DNA of 64,000 bases from positions 16,749 to 80,748 of the forward strand of contig NZ_JAJFUC010000053.1 of assembly GCF_021372645.1 (NCBI RefSeq), read 5' to 3'. Under the pieces are notes generated by a model. That model saw only the letters and a program-made list of their open reading frames with translations. It did no database searches and had not been told where the DNA came from. The position numbers and the translations under genes were made by a program. The stretch is from Clostridium sp. (GTDB lineage Bacteria; Bacillota; Clostridia; Clostridiales; Clostridiaceae). Within the stretch, counting starts at the first letter, position 1, and every line of letters starts with the position of its first letter. Of the stretch, positions 27,421 to 37,039 are shown in pieces.

Positions 27421-27465
27421 TATATGATATATGCATAAACTTTAAATGAATAAATCAAATTTTTT

Positions 27466-28287
27466 TCACGCTTCTTCTAATAATTCTACATTACTATTAA
27501 AGAAATCTTTCTTTTCTTTTTCAACATATACAATTAAAACATTAATTAAACTTAGTGGAGCTACAAAAGATTCTATAAATGTAGAACCTTTGCTTACAGC
27601 TGTTAATGTAACATCTGAATATGGTACAAGTGGAGATAACATATTATCTGTAATTGCTATAGTTGTAGCTCCATTTCTCTTTAAATGTGTAAAAATTTCT
27701 ACTGTGCTTCTAGCATATTTCCCAAAACTAATTCCAATAATTACATCTTCATCACTAAATTCATTAATTTGTTTTGGTATTTGTTCTATATTTTCAATTA
27801 AATTAACTTTGCTAAACATTAAATCAAGATAATATTTAAGAAAAATGCCAAGTATAGAAGAATTTTTTCTTACAACAATATATATTCTTTTTGCATTTAA
27901 TAATAAATCAACTGCTTTTTTTAATTCATATAAATTTAAATCCTCCATAGTTAATTTAATATTATTTACATCATCTTCAAATATTTTATAAATTTCTTTT
28001 TCTTCATCACATTTTTTTTCAGAATCTATTTTTATACGTTCTATATTAGTTACTTGCTCCTTAATAGATTCTTGAGTATCTTTTAAAAATTCAGAATAAC
28101 CTTTATATCCTAGAAAGATTACAAATCTTGTAACAGTTGCAATACTAACACCAGATAGCTTTGCTAATTTTTCTACAGTTAAAAAAGGTGCACTATTGGG
28201 ATATGATAATATGTATTTTGCTATTTTTTCTTGTGCTTTGCTCATATTAGGTATCTTTTCTTCTATGTTTTGATATACTTCTGCCAT
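27466..28287 (-). CDS. MurR/RpiR family transcriptional regulator
   Basis: 273 residues: an N-terminal HTH_6 domain (MSKAQEKIAKYIL ... EKLAKLSGVSIATVTRF, residues about 14-55) and a C-terminal SIS sugar-isomerase-like domain (about 110-260) that in this family binds phosphosugars. The segment DEDVIIGISFGKYARSTVEIF is the SIS core. No sugar-utilisation operon adjoins it here, so the regulon is unknown. It is followed by the convergent rqcH. Confidence 0.9.
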   Translation of the reverse strand: MAEVYQNIEEKIPNMSKAQEKIAKYILSYPNSAPFLTVEKLAKLSGVSIATVTRFVIFLGYKGYSEFLKDTQESIKEQVTNIERIKIDSEKKCDEEKEIYKIFEDDVNNIKLTMEDLNLYELKKAVDLLLNAKRIYIVVRKNSSILGIFLKYYLDLMFSKVNLIENIEQIPKQINEFSDEDVIIGISFGKYARSTVEIFTHLKRNGATTIAITDNMLSPLVPYSDVTLTAVSKGSTFIESFVAPLSLINVLIVYVEKEKKDFFNSNVELLEEA

Positions 28288-28432
28288 TATTTGAACTCAT
28301 TCCTTTTTTATTTAAGATTATATATTGAATTAATAAATATATAACTGCCTTAATCTCTACTATAATTTTTTCTTAAGTTGTTAACTTACAAAAATTTTAC
28401 ACATTTAGAATAATTTTATATTCCAAAACAAA

Positions 28433-28470
28433 AAAGATGCCAATAACTTTAATCGTTTATTAGCATCTTT
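28433..28470 (-). terminator. Terminator of the 28571-29731 methyltransferase gene
   Basis: Stem AAAGATGCCAATAA paired with TTATTAGCATCTTT with one mismatch, followed on the minus strand by UUUUUUG. Confidence 0.75.
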
Positions 28471-28570
28471 GCTTTCAAAATTCACTTATATTTATTTTAC
28501 CATGTAAGTAAAGCTTTGTAAATATATTTTCAATTCTTTATTTATATAATGGAATAAAATACATTAGTCT

Positions 28571-29731
28571 TTAATCCATTAATTCATTTATTAATGTATC
28601 TCCAAAATTTTTAATCTTACCATTATCAAAATATTGATAATAATAACATTTGATTTTACCATTATACAATTTTCTATTTTTAGTTGACTTTAATCCAAAT
28701 ATTTTTTCAAAAGTTTCAAATGAAGTTAATATATTAAAATCCCAACTTTCTAACTTTTTCTTAGTATTGCCCATATGTTTATAAAGACTATTTAATATTT
28801 GTTCTTCTCCTAGTCTTTCTCCATATGGAGGATTAGAGATTATAAAACCATATTTTCTAGAAGTTGAAAACTCCATGAAATCTCTTTTTTGAAATGCTAT
28901 GTATTTATCTACTCCAGCTCTTTTAGCATTTTCCATAGCAAATTTAATTACGTTATAATCAATATCATATCCTATTAATTTTATATCCTTATTTTTTTCA
29001 GACTTTTTAGCACCTTCTCTAACACTATTAAATATATCGCCTTCCATAGATGGCCATGTTTCACATACAAAGCTTCTATTTACTCCTGGTGCGATATTTT
29101 GAGCTATCATAGCAGCTTCAATTAATATTGTCCCCGATCCACAAAATGGATCAATAAGTTCAAACTCATCATTCCATCTTGAAATTAAAAGCATTGATGC
29201 AGCTAATGTTTCTTTTATTGGAGCAATTCCAGAAAGTACTCTATAGCCTCTCTTATGTAACCCTGGACCTGTTGTATCTATTGTCAGTGTAACTATATCT
29301 TTTAATATAGCAACTTCTATTTTATAAACAGGACCACTTTCACTAAACTGCTCTATTCCATAGCTTTCACTCATACTCGTAATAACAGCTTTTTTAACTA
29401 TAGCTTGGCAATCTGGAACGCTATGAAGTGCCGATTTAATACTTTTCCCAACAACATGCATAACCCCATCCTTTGGGATTAGTTTGCTCCACTCTACTTT
29501 TTTTGTTCCTTGGAATAATTCTTCAAAAGATTTTGCTTCAAACTCAGCCATTTTTATAAGAACTCTATCTGCAGTTCTTAAATGAATATTAGCAATAGCT
29601 ATATCCATTTCATCTCCTTCAAAGGTTACCTTTCCATTTTCAATTTTCAAATCTTCATATCCAAGTGCTCTTAATTCTTTTGCTGTTATACTCTCTATTC
29701 CAAAGGTACTTGTTGCAATTAAATCATACAT
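28571..29731 (-). CDS. THUMP-domain class I RNA methyltransferase (RlmK/RlmL-like)
   Basis: 386 residues with an N-terminal ferredoxin-like/THUMP RNA-binding part (about residues 1-155) and a C-terminal methyltransferase domain. The SAM motif is LIDPFCGSGTILIEAAMIA (about 192-210) and the catalytic motif IV is NPPYGERL (about 305-312), typical of base N-methylation. Family members (YpsC-like) methylate guanine in 23S rRNA. The old label 'N6-adenine-specific DNA methylase' derives from the NPPY motif. It is adjacent to pyrR with a short gap. Confidence 0.88.
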   Translation of the reverse strand: MYDLIATSTFGIESITAKELRALGYEDLKIENGKVTFEGDEMDIAIANIHLRTADRVLIKMAEFEAKSFEELFQGTKKVEWSKLIPKDGVMHVVGKSIKSALHSVPDCQAIVKKAVITSMSESYGIEQFSESGPVYKIEVAILKDIVTLTIDTTGPGLHKRGYRVLSGIAPIKETLAASMLLISRWNDEFELIDPFCGSGTILIEAAMIAQNIAPGVNRSFVCETWPSMEGDIFNSVREGAKKSEKNKDIKLIGYDIDYNVIKFAMENAKRAGVDKYIAFQKRDFMEFSTSRKYGFIISNPPYGERLGEEQILNSLYKHMGNTKKKLESWDFNILTSFETFEKIFGLKSTKNRKLYNGKIKCYYYQYFDNGKIKNFGDTLINELMD

Positions 29732-29764
29732 AATTTTACATTCTCCCTCTGTTCAAATTAACTT

Positions 29765-30313
29765 CTATTCTTCGCAATTTGAATCATATATTTTAACTGA
29801 ATCTACTTCATCAGTTTCTTTCAGTGAAACTGCTATAATTTCACTTTTAGAAGTAGGAATATTCTTACCTACATAGTCTGCTCTAATGGGTAATTCCTTA
29901 TGTCCTCTATCAATAAGAACTGCTAATTGAATTGCTGTAGGTCTGCTCACGTCTATAATAGCATCTATTGCAGCTCTTACTGTTCTACATGTATATAAAA
30001 CATCATCTATTATAACTATTTTCTTGTCTTTTATTTCAAGGCCTAAATCTAAATTTCTAACCTCTATATTCCCATTTAAAATAGTTAGATCATCTCTATA
30101 TAATGTTATATCTACAGAACCAACTGGAACTTCTTTCCCTTCAATCTCTTTAATATAATTTGCAATTCTCTTTGCAAGTGGATAACCTCGAGTCTTAATT
30201 CCAAGCAAAACTAAATCCTCTACCCCTTTATTTCTTTCTATTATTTCATGAGAAACTCTTATTAATGTTCTATTTATAGCTTTCTCATCTAATAGAAGTG
30301 CTTTTAATTTCAT
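29765..30313 (-). CDS. pyrR: Bifunctional pyr operon regulator/uracil phosphoribosyltransferase
   Basis: 182-residue PRTase-fold protein with the PRPP loop [19 protein letters not shown] (about residues 93-111) and the N-terminal [21 protein letters not shown]. PyrR binds pyr mRNA and attenuates pyrimidine genes; it also has uracil phosphoribosyltransferase activity. No pyr biosynthetic genes or PyrR binding loops are seen nearby; its neighbours are RNA modification genes, so it acts in trans. Confidence 0.93.
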   Translation of the reverse strand: MKLKALLLDEKAINRTLIRVSHEIIERNKGVEDLVLLGIKTRGYPLAKRIANYIKEIEGKEVPVGSVDITLYRDDLTILNGNIEVRNLDLGLEIKDKKIVIIDDVLYTCRTVRAAIDAIIDVSRPTAIQLAVLIDRGHKELPIRADYVGKNIPTSKSEIIAVSLKETDEVDSVKIYDSNCEE

Positions 30314-30395
30314 ATTATCCCTCCACTTTTAAATTCAAAAAATCATAATTCTATTCCTATATAATTACATATTCATTTATACTATAATAATATAA

Positions 30396-31313
30396 TCATC
30401 TAGTTTCATTTCTTAGTTTATCTATTATAACATTAAAATATTCTGGTAATTCTGTAGTAAATTCAACATATTTGTTTTTTGTTGGATGAACAAATCCTAA
30501 AGTCTTAGCATGTAACATCTGACCTTTTAACTTAAATTTTTGCTTTTTAAAACCATAAAGAGGATCTCCAACCAAAGGGAAACCAATTGATGCCATATGT
30601 ACTCTTATTTGATGAGTTCTACCTGTTTCTAATATACATTTTATTAAGGTATAACCATTATATCTTTCAATAACTTCATAATGTGTTACTGCTTTCTTTC
30701 CACCTTCTACAATTCCTATCTTTAATCTGTCCCTTTTATTTCTTGCTAACGGTTTATCAATAGTACCCTTTTCATTTTTAATTCGTCCTTCAACTAAGGC
30801 ATAATATTCTCTTTTCATGGAATGATCTTTCAATTGTTCTGAAAGTTTGTTATGAGCCTCATCGTTTTTAGCAACTACTAAAACACCTGATGTATCTTTA
30901 TCAATTCTATGAACTATTCCAGGTCTTATAACTCCATTTATACTAGATAAATCTTTGCAATAAAAAAGCAAAGCATTAACTAATGTACCATTGTAGTTAC
31001 CTGGTGCAGGATGCACAACCATTCCCTGCACTTTGTTAACAACTATTACATCTTTATCTTCATATAATATTTCTAAAGGTATTTCTTCTGCATCCACCTT
31101 TAATATTTCTGGTTCTATAAATATTATCTCAATTTCATCAAAGGGCTTTAATTTATAATTACATTTCTGAATTTTGTTATTAACTTTAATGCTATCCTTT
31201 TCAATAAGTCCTTGAATAAAAGATCTTGATTTATCAACAAAAACTTTACATAAATATTTATCAATTCTTGTTCCTTGATCTTCTTCTGAAACTATAAAAA
31301 CACTTTTCTCCAT
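30396..31313 (-). CDS. RluA/RluD family pseudouridine synthase
   Basis: 305 residues: N-terminal S4 domain (about residues 14-75, RIDKYLCKVFVDKSRSFIQ) and a catalytic domain with the signature HRIDKDTSGVLVVAKN (about 141-156, catalytic aspartate in RIDKDTSG). The C-terminal GRTHQIRVHMASIGFPLVGDPLYG (in parts) is also typical. Probably acts on 23S rRNA like RluD; the exact uridines cannot be told. It lies next to pyrR as in many Firmicutes. Confidence 0.92.
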   Translation of the reverse strand: MEKSVFIVSEEDQGTRIDKYLCKVFVDKSRSFIQGLIEKDSIKVNNKIQKCNYKLKPFDEIEIIFIEPEILKVDAEEIPLEILYEDKDVIVVNKVQGMVVHPAPGNYNGTLVNALLFYCKDLSSINGVIRPGIVHRIDKDTSGVLVVAKNDEAHNKLSEQLKDHSMKREYYALVEGRIKNEKGTIDKPLARNKRDRLKIGIVEGGKKAVTHYEVIERYNGYTLIKCILETGRTHQIRVHMASIGFPLVGDPLYGFKKQKFKLKGQMLHAKTLGFVHPTKNKYVEFTTELPEYFNVIIDKLRNETR

Positions 31314-31422
31314 AAACCAATATCCCTTTCTTTCAAGCGTATTCCTTCAATATTATAATATAATAACTTATACTTTACAATTGAAAACTTAATAATTCAG
31401 AAACTTCAAAACAATAAGGAAT

Positions 31423-31468
31423 AAAGAGTATAAAAGAACCACTTATTGGTGGTTTTTTTATACTCTTT
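31423..31468. terminator. Bidirectional terminator after divIVA
   Basis: Long stem AAAGAGTATAAAA.GAACCAC paired with GTGGTTTTTTTATACTCTTT around the loop TTATTG. It is T-rich on both sides. It separates divIVA from the pseudouridine synthase gene. Confidence 0.8.
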
Positions 31469-31485
31469 ATTTTTTTGAATATATA

Positions 31486-32127
31486 TTATTCGCCTTGAAC
31501 AAAAAAATTTTTTATTTCATTTAATTCATTATTTAATAAATTACACTCCTGTAAGTCTTGAGCCTTTTCTTGTTTTTCATCTATCCTATTATTTATAAAC
31601 TTTATTTCTTTTTCTATTATTTCTTCTTGAACTACATCATCATCATCTATTGGATCTGAAACATTATAATTTTTAATAAAGCCCTTCTCTAAATCATCAA
31701 ATGTTTCTAATTGGGTATTCATAAAATTTCTATATTTTGCTCTGAATTTAATAAATTCTTGTTTAACTTTTTCATATTCATCATTTATTTGTATAACATC
31801 ACTATGAGCTTTATCCATAATCTTTTGAGCAGATTCATTTGCATTTCTTAACATTAATTCTGCTTCTTTCTGAGCTGAATTTTTCGCTTGCTCTGCAGCA
31901 TTTTGTGCAAGTATTAAAGTATTCTGTATAGTAGTTTCAATTTTTGAATAATGATCTACTTTTTCATTTAAATTAGCAAGCTTTTCTTTCAAACTTGTAT
32001 TTTCTTTATACAATTCTTCATAATTTTCTACTACTTCATCTAAAAACTCATCAACTTGTCCTGAATGATATCCTCTCAATCCTTTTTTAAATTCCTTATT
32101 GTTTATGTCTATTGGTGTTAATTTCAT
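31486..32127 (-). CDS. divIVA: Cell division protein DivIVA
   Basis: 213-residue coiled-coil protein. The conserved N-terminal membrane-curvature-binding domain reads MKLTPIDINNKEFKKGLRGY then HSGQVDEFLDEVVENYEELY. Long coiled coils rich in A, E and Q follow (about residues 40-160). DivIVA marks negatively curved membrane at septa and poles. It is the last gene of the sepF-yggT-ylmH-divIVA run, the normal Gram-positive order. Confidence 0.94.
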   Translation of the reverse strand: MKLTPIDINNKEFKKGLRGYHSGQVDEFLDEVVENYEELYKENTSLKEKLANLNEKVDHYSKIETTIQNTLILAQNAAEQAKNSAQKEAELMLRNANESAQKIMDKAHSDVIQINDEYEKVKQEFIKFRAKYRNFMNTQLETFDDLEKGFIKNYNVSDPIDDDDVVQEEIIEKEIKFINNRIDEKQEKAQDLQECNLLNNELNEIKNFFVQGE

Positions 32128-32140
32128 ACTTTCACCTCAA

Positions 32141-32905
32141 TTATGTATATTTTTTAATAATAATTTTTTTTCTTCCGCTTTTACTATTTCCAATAGAATT
32201 ACCTAAAATAAATTTTCCAAATCCTCTTATAGTAATTCTTTCTTCACCTTTAAGTTCATAACTTTTATCTTTTATCTTAACATAATTCATAAGCACTTGG
32301 CCTTGTTCTATCATTGCTGTAGCTTTTGATCTAGATACATTTATAATTTTAGAAACAACTCCATCAATTCTTAAAGAAGAAACTAAAATAATCTCTTCTT
32401 TAAAATTAACTTTAGGAAGAAGTTTAAAATCATCAATAACTTCTGCACTACAAACAACTTTAGAAATTTTATCTATGTTATATATAATGAAATTTTCTAT
32501 TTCCTCATATACTGGTACATAACAAATATTTTTATCTACTAATAAATCACCAATTTTATTTCTTTCTATACCAAGAGATAAGATTCCACCTAAAAAATCT
32601 CTATGGGTAAGGCTTGAAAACTTTGATGTATTCTGAATTTTTATTAATTTCATAGGAAATGGATTTTCATATACATTATTAAAAGAAATCATTCTTCTTT
32701 CAGCATCTTCAAAAACTCCATTAGTTTCAACTTTAAAATCCTTATTACACAAATTTTTTTCAAACCATGACCATATATTAGGTGTATAGAAATTCTTTCC
32801 AAACATTGGTATATCCTTCTCTTTAGATAACAAATATCTTTCATACAAATTTAATGCTTCACTTCTATCATCATCTGTAAAATACTTACTTATTTTATCT
32901 TTCAT
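32141..32905 (-). CDS. ylmH: YlmH family RNA-binding protein (S4 domain)
   Basis: 254 residues with a C-terminal S4 domain (about residues 178-240, LRIDGVVSKIINVSRSKATAMIEQG in parts). YlmH proteins are division-cluster companions; recent work assigns B. subtilis YlmH a role in ribosome quality control alongside or parallel to RqcH. RqcH is also encoded in this window. The N-terminal part is RlmH-like in length only; no catalytic motif is seen. Confidence 0.9.
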   Translation of the reverse strand: MKDKISKYFTDDDRSEALNLYERYLLSKEKDIPMFGKNFYTPNIWSWFEKNLCNKDFKVETNGVFEDAERRMISFNNVYENPFPMKLIKIQNTSKFSSLTHRDFLGGILSLGIERNKIGDLLVDKNICYVPVYEEIENFIIYNIDKISKVVCSAEVIDDFKLLPKVNFKEEIILVSSLRIDGVVSKIINVSRSKATAMIEQGQVLMNYVKIKDKSYELKGEERITIRGFGKFILGNSIGNSKSGRKKIIIKKYT

Positions 32906-32910
32906 AATTA

Positions 32911-33162
32911 TTATAAAAGCCTTTTAAATAAGTCTATTACTAATAATGCAATTATAGGTGAAAAGTCCATTGGTAATCCAGAAATAAATTTATCCTGCAA
33001 TTTTCTAAATGGTTCTAAAAGAGGATAAATGAAATTGTGTATTATACTTATAAACTTGTTTCCTTGAATTTGTGGAATCCACGAAGCTATACACTCTATG
33101 AATATAGCTAGTTCTAATAAGTTAAGTAACGTATTAAGAACCATAACAATACTATATATCAA
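32911..33162 (-). CDS. YggT family membrane protein
   Basis: 83 residues: an N-terminal hydrophobic helix (IVMVLNTLLNLLELAIFIECI), the central motif FIYPLLEPFRKL, and a C-terminal hydrophobic helix (FSPIIALLVIDLFKRLL). The family sits with sepF in Gram-positive division clusters; its function is not settled. Twelve bp separate it from sepF. Confidence 0.9.
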   Translation of the reverse strand: MIYSIVMVLNTLLNLLELAIFIECIASWIPQIQGNKFISIIHNFIYPLLEPFRKLQDKFISGLPMDFSPIIALLVIDLFKRLL

Positions 33163-33174
33163 ATCTTATTCCCC

Positions 33175-33627
33175 CTATTTTGACCAATTAAATATAGCTT
33201 TTGAACTAAGCTCATTTTTCAATTCATTTGTTACTTCAACATTTGAAGGTGAAAGAATATATACACCTTTTTCAATTTGTTGTAATTCTCCACCTAATGC
33301 ATAACAAGAACCACTTATAAAATCTAATAATCTTTGTGCTATTTTTAATTCTAACATAGTTGTATTTACTAAAACTATTCTTCTATTCTTTAGTGCTTCA
33401 CAAATTTCAGTTGCTTCTTCATAGTCTACTGGTTTAGTTATTGTTACCTTTGCAGTTGAAGATGTGTGGATGTTTACAACCTTGCTATTTTTCTTATTTG
33501 TAATAACTGGTTCTATTTCTTCTTCATCTTTCATCTCATTTTCATATTCTTCATCCTCATAGTCCTCATAGTCCTCATAGTCCTCAAATCCTAATAAAGA
33601 TTTAACCTTTGATAATATCTTACTCAT
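33175..33627 (-). CDS. sepF: Cell division protein SepF
   Basis: FtsZ-binding, membrane-associated septum protein of 150 residues. It has an N-terminal amphipathic helix ([14 protein letters not shown]), an acidic linker and the conserved SepF core ([20 protein letters not shown] ... [15 protein letters not shown]). I chose the ATG at 33627, which follows CAGGAGG; the frame extends 12 codons upstream into yggS without a better site. Its start overlaps yggS by 8 bp. The linker contains three perfect tandem 9-bp repeats. Confidence 0.93.
   Translation of the reverse strand: MSKILSKVKSLLGFEDYEDYEDYEDEEYENEMKDEEEIEPVITNKKNSKVVNIHTSSTAKVTITKPVDYEEATEICEALKNRRIVLVNTTMLELKIAQRLLDFISGSCYALGGELQQIEKGVYILSPSNVEVTNELKNELSSKAIFNWSK
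33554..33586. repeat. Tandem 9-bp repeat within sepF
   Basis: TCCTCATAG occurs three times in perfect tandem (33554-33580) plus a partial fourth copy. On the coding strand it encodes repeated E-D-Y in the linker of SepF ([17 protein letters not shown]). The unit is a multiple of three, so copy-number changes would keep the frame. Confidence 0.9.
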
Positions 33628-34300
33628 TTTTTCCGCCTCCTGTATTATAATTTCTTTCTCCAAATATTCCTGTTCCTATTCTAACTAAATTAGAACCTTC
33701 TTCTATAGCTGTCATAAAATCATGAGTCATTCCCATGGATAATATGTTCATATTGATATTTTTGTATTTTTTTTCTTTAAGTTCTTCGAATATTTTTTTT
33801 GTTTTTTTAAAATAAATTCTATTACTCTCCTCATTTCCTTTTGGAATAATAACCATTATACCTTTGATTGAAACATAATTACATTTTTCAATTGTTTCTA
33901 TAAATTCATATAAATTTTCTTCCAAAATACCGCTTTTGCTTTCTTCTCTTCCAATATTAATTTGAATTAATGCATTGGCCACTTTATTAGCTTTTCCAAA
34001 AACTTTTTCTATTTCATTTAGCAAACTAACGCTAGCTAAAGAATGAATCAAGTAAACTGTATCCACTAAATATTTAACCTTATTACTTTGAAGTTGTCCT
34101 ATGAAATGCCATCTTACATCATCATGAAAGTTTTCTGATTTTTTCACTAATTCTTGAACTTTATTTTCTCCAAAATCTCTCAGACCTGCAATATATGCTT
34201 CTTCTAATTCTTCTAATGGCTTTGTTTTGGAAACAGCTAAAAGCCTTACCTCTTTTGGAATTTTAAATTTTAGTTCTTCTATATTTCGCTTAATTTCCAT
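33620..34300 (-). CDS. YggS family pyridoxal phosphate homeostasis protein
   Basis: 226-residue alanine-racemase-fold PLP-binding protein. The PLP lysine lies in [17 protein letters not shown] (about residue 25). Later motifs are [14 protein letters not shown] and [28 protein letters not shown] (in parts), all characteristic. It has no strong catalytic activity and buffers free PLP. In Gram-positives it precedes sepF, as here. Confidence 0.93.
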   Translation of the reverse strand: MEIKRNIEELKFKIPKEVRLLAVSKTKPLEELEEAYIAGLRDFGENKVQELVKKSENFHDDVRWHFIGQLQSNKVKYLVDTVYLIHSLASVSLLNEIEKVFGKANKVANALIQINIGREESKSGILEENLYEFIETIEKCNYVSIKGIMVIIPKGNEESNRIYFKKTKKIFEELKEKKYKNINMNILSMGMTHDFMTAIEEGSNLVRIGTGIFGERNYNTGGGKNE

Positions 34301-34392
34301 AATATAACACCATAAAACTATTCCTTTCTATACTTCACTTAGTTTATATTCTATATAATTTTGAGATTTCCTTTAAAAATATAAATTTAATT

Positions 34393-35127
34393 TTATTTTT
34401 TATTCTCATCTCTCTTCATATATTTAACATTACAGTTTTCTGTTGTTGGCGGCATAGTTATTTTATCTATTTTTTCAATATCTACATAAAGCTTTCTAAA
34501 TATAAGCTGTTTAACATGGCTTCCATCTTCTAAAAGGGCGGCCTTTAATTTTTCCGGATCTCCTATAGCATAAATATTAAAAGGAGCATATTCCATTTCA
34601 CCATCATCAAATCCTATAAATGCCCAGTTACAAATTACACCAGACCAAGGAACAACTCTATGACTATTAACACTAATAGCTTGCGCCCCAGCAACTCGAA
34701 GTTCATTTAAAATTAATCCCATATCATTATCATGTAAAAGCTTATTATTAATTTCATCTGTATTCTCTACAAGTGCATTAGTCTTCCCGTCATTTATCTT
34801 TAATATAATTCCTGGACCTTCTACCTTATTTAATCCAATAAACATTTCATAATCACTAATTTGAGTTTTCATATCATCAAGAATCTTATCATTTTTCTTA
34901 TAATTATTTTCATAATTCCTTATTTTATCATGTTTCTCAATATTGTCCTCTTTTAAATTTCCTATTGATTTATATAAATTAGCTCTTTCTTCAATTGCAT
35001 TTTGATATTCGGTTGCATTTAATTGACTATAAGATCGAATACCTTCAAAATTAAAATTCATTGATATTAAAGCACCTAATATTATGGTTGCAATGAAAAC
35101 AAAGAAAAAACCTTTATTATTTTTCAT
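34393..35127 (-). CDS. DUF881 family protein (YlxW/YlxX type)
   Basis: 244 residues: an N-terminal membrane helix (GFFFVFIATIILGALISM), a coiled coil (about residues 35-95), and the DUF881 domain (MGLILNELRVAGAQAISVN ... FNIYAIGDPEKLKAALL). I chose the ATG at 35127, directly after AGAGGTGATGTG; the preceding GTG is part of the same site. A second DUF881 gene lies at 35545-36273, with the small basic protein gene between, the usual ylxW-sbp-ylxX order next to ftsQ. Confidence 0.88.
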   Translation of the reverse strand: MKNNKGFFFVFIATIILGALISMNFNFEGIRSYSQLNATEYQNAIEERANLYKSIGNLKEDNIEKHDKIRNYENNYKKNDKILDDMKTQISDYEMFIGLNKVEGPGIILKINDGKTNALVENTDEINNKLLHDNDMGLILNELRVAGAQAISVNSHRVVPWSGVICNWAFIGFDDGEMEYAPFNIYAIGDPEKLKAALLEDGSHVKQLIFRKLYVDIEKIDKITMPPTTENCNVKYMKRDENKK

Positions 35128-35139
35128 CACATCACCTCT

Positions 35140-35532
35140 TTATTTAATATCATTATTTTCTTTTTCTATAGAATTTTTTTTAGATGACTTTTTCCTCCTA
35201 ATTTTAAACTCTTCTAATAAAAGTCTTCTTATAATTGCAAAATTATCAAATATTCTCCCTCCAAATACTATTACTGCTGCTATATATATTGGTATTCCAA
35301 GTTTATCGCCTAAATACGCAAGTCCTGCTGCAAGTAATGCATTACCAAAAAATCCTGATATAAATATATCTGCTTGAAAATTCCTTGAAAGATTTCCTCT
35401 AATTGCACCAAAAACTGAATCTAAACATGCAAGTATTGCTACAGACATGTATGGTGACAGTTTATCTGATATGTTAACATCTAGTACAAATCCAAGTATT
35501 ATTCCAATTAATAGTCCTATTACTGCGATCAA
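35140..35532 (-). CDS. Small basic protein SbpA-like (DUF1290)
   Basis: 130 residues with a TTG start at 35532, preceded by GGAGAG eight bases upstream. It has three to four hydrophobic segments (IAVIGLLIGIILGFVLDV, YMSVAILACLDSVFGAIRG, ALLAAGLAYLGDKLGIPIYI) and a basic tail (RRKKSSKKNS). It matches the Sbp/DUF1290 family found between the two DUF881 genes in division clusters. Function unknown. Confidence 0.86.
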   Translation of the reverse strand: MIAVIGLLIGIILGFVLDVNISDKLSPYMSVAILACLDSVFGAIRGNLSRNFQADIFISGFFGNALLAAGLAYLGDKLGIPIYIAAVIVFGGRIFDNFAIIRRLLLEEFKIRRKKSSKKNSIEKENNDIK

Positions 35533-35544
35533 ACTAATTCTCTC

Positions 35545-36273
35545 CTATTCCTTCACTAATTTAATAAATTCGCTTTTCAATGACTGTGTTGTCTTTCCTA
35601 TAATTATATCATCTTCCGATTTTATTTCATTATTATAGTTAGGAAGAACACCATATTCTAAAGATCCTGGAAACGAAATTCCTACATTAAGTCTACCCTT
35701 TTCTCCAATTGCTTTAATTACAATTTTATCTCTTGGATATACTTTTCCAGTGGACCCTATTGCAATTCCATTTCCTGCTGTCTTAATTCCTGTCTGTGGA
35801 GTTATTCTAATGTCATTTATGCTTATAGCCTCTGCCCCAGAATACCAAATTAAATTTACTATATGAACTAATTCATCTTCACCTAAATCTCTATTACTAT
35901 CACTTGAATTAGATCCAAATATAGATGTTTTAGGTGTTATGGTAAGTGTTATTCCTGGCCCCTTAACATCAACCACTCCTAAATGCATTCTAGCATTATC
36001 AAGTTGATTTTTTATATCTGCGCCTAAATTACCATCCTTTGCTGCTGTTTCTTCCATTTGTTTAAGTTCTTCTGATATCTTAGAATTTGTTGCTAACAAC
36101 TCCACTTTTTCCTTCTTCAATGTTTCAATTTCTGAAATTATATCATTTTTATCATAATTACTAATGTTTGATTCAATATTTTTGTTGGCTAAAACTTTAA
36201 ATTGATATGCTAATAAAAAGCCTAAAAGTCCACAAACAATAGCCACAAATATTTGAGATCTAGATATCTTCAT
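35545..36273 (-). CDS. DUF881 family protein
   Basis: 242 residues: an N-terminal membrane helix (IFVAIVCGLLGFLLAYQFKV), a coiled coil (ESNISNYDKNDIISEIETL onward), and a DUF881 domain (VHIVNLIWYSGAEAISIND ... NVGISFPGSLEYGVLPNYNN). I chose the ATG at 36273 (MKISRSQ), preceded by AAGGTAGG. The frame continues 15 codons into the ftsQ 3' end. It is paralogous to the gene at 34393-35127. Confidence 0.88.
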   Translation of the reverse strand: MKISRSQIFVAIVCGLLGFLLAYQFKVLANKNIESNISNYDKNDIISEIETLKKEKVELLATNSKISEELKQMEETAAKDGNLGADIKNQLDNARMHLGVVDVKGPGITLTITPKTSIFGSNSSDSNRDLGEDELVHIVNLIWYSGAEAISINDIRITPQTGIKTAGNGIAIGSTGKVYPRDKIVIKAIGEKGRLNVGISFPGSLEYGVLPNYNNEIKSEDDIIIGKTTQSLKSEFIKLVKE

Positions 36274-36280
36274 TCCTACC

Positions 36281-37039
36281 TTACCTTTCTTCTTTATAAT
36301 ATATAGGTGCACCATCAAATCCTACATCCACATATCCTTTAGTAATCCCAATATTTGGATTTTCGATTATGTGTAGTAATTTATTCATTTTATCTGGTAT
36401 GTTTTCGTCATTTCCAATTCTTCCTTCTACTTTACCAATATACACCTTTATATTCATCAAATCACTTACATCTATAACATTTATATTATAATTAGTTGGA
36501 TTATTTTTTATAATTTTATAAAAAATATCTAAAAATTCTAACATTCTGCTATTATCCAAAGTTTTATTCCCTAATTCAACATCTTTCAAATTTATTCCTA
36601 TAACATTTACTAAATTTCTATTATCAATATTATCTGTTTTTTCTAGTAAATTTGATTGACTGTCTAAAACATATTTATATCCATCTTTATCTACATAATA
36701 TACCCCTTGCTTCTCTGAAACTTTTATATTAATTTGTTTTGGATATACCTTACTAATTTCAACATTTTCTACATAGGGATTTTTCTTAGCTTCGTTTATT
36801 ATATTATGTTTATTTATAAAGAAAATATTCTGACCAATTAGGTTCTCTGTTCTTTTTTTTACATCCTCTCCACTCATAATTGGATTTCCTAAAATAGCAA
36901 CCTTTTTAATAATAAAGATACTTGATTTAGTTGCAAAAATTGTTCCTCCAATAATCAAAATTATAGTCATCATAACTATTCTTTTTACTAGTCTTCTACG
37001 TTGTGCTTTTAAAATAAATTTCTTATTTGCTTTTACCAT
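36281..37039 (-). CDS. ftsQ: Cell division protein FtsQ/DivIB
   Basis: 252 residues with a basic cytoplasmic start, one membrane helix (RIVMMTIILIIGGTIFATKS) and a POTRA domain (IFIIKKVAILGNPIMSGEDV ... YVENVEISKVYPKQINIKVSE). The FtsQ/DivIB beta domain follows. It belongs to the FtsQ-FtsL-FtsB subcomplex. The ATG at 37039 lies 6 nt after AGGG. It leads the ftsQ-DUF881-sbp-DUF881 operon and is separated from spoVE/ftsW by about 350 bp and a terminator. Confidence 0.9.
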   Translation of the reverse strand: MVKANKKFILKAQRRRLVKRIVMMTIILIIGGTIFATKSSIFIIKKVAILGNPIMSGEDVKKRTENLIGQNIFFINKHNIINEAKKNPYVENVEISKVYPKQINIKVSEKQGVYYVDKDGYKYVLDSQSNLLEKTDNIDNRNLVNVIGINLKDVELGNKTLDNSRMLEFLDIFYKIIKNNPTNYNINVIDVSDLMNIKVYIGKVEGRIGNDENIPDKMNKLLHIIENPNIGITKGYVDVGFDGAPIYYKEER

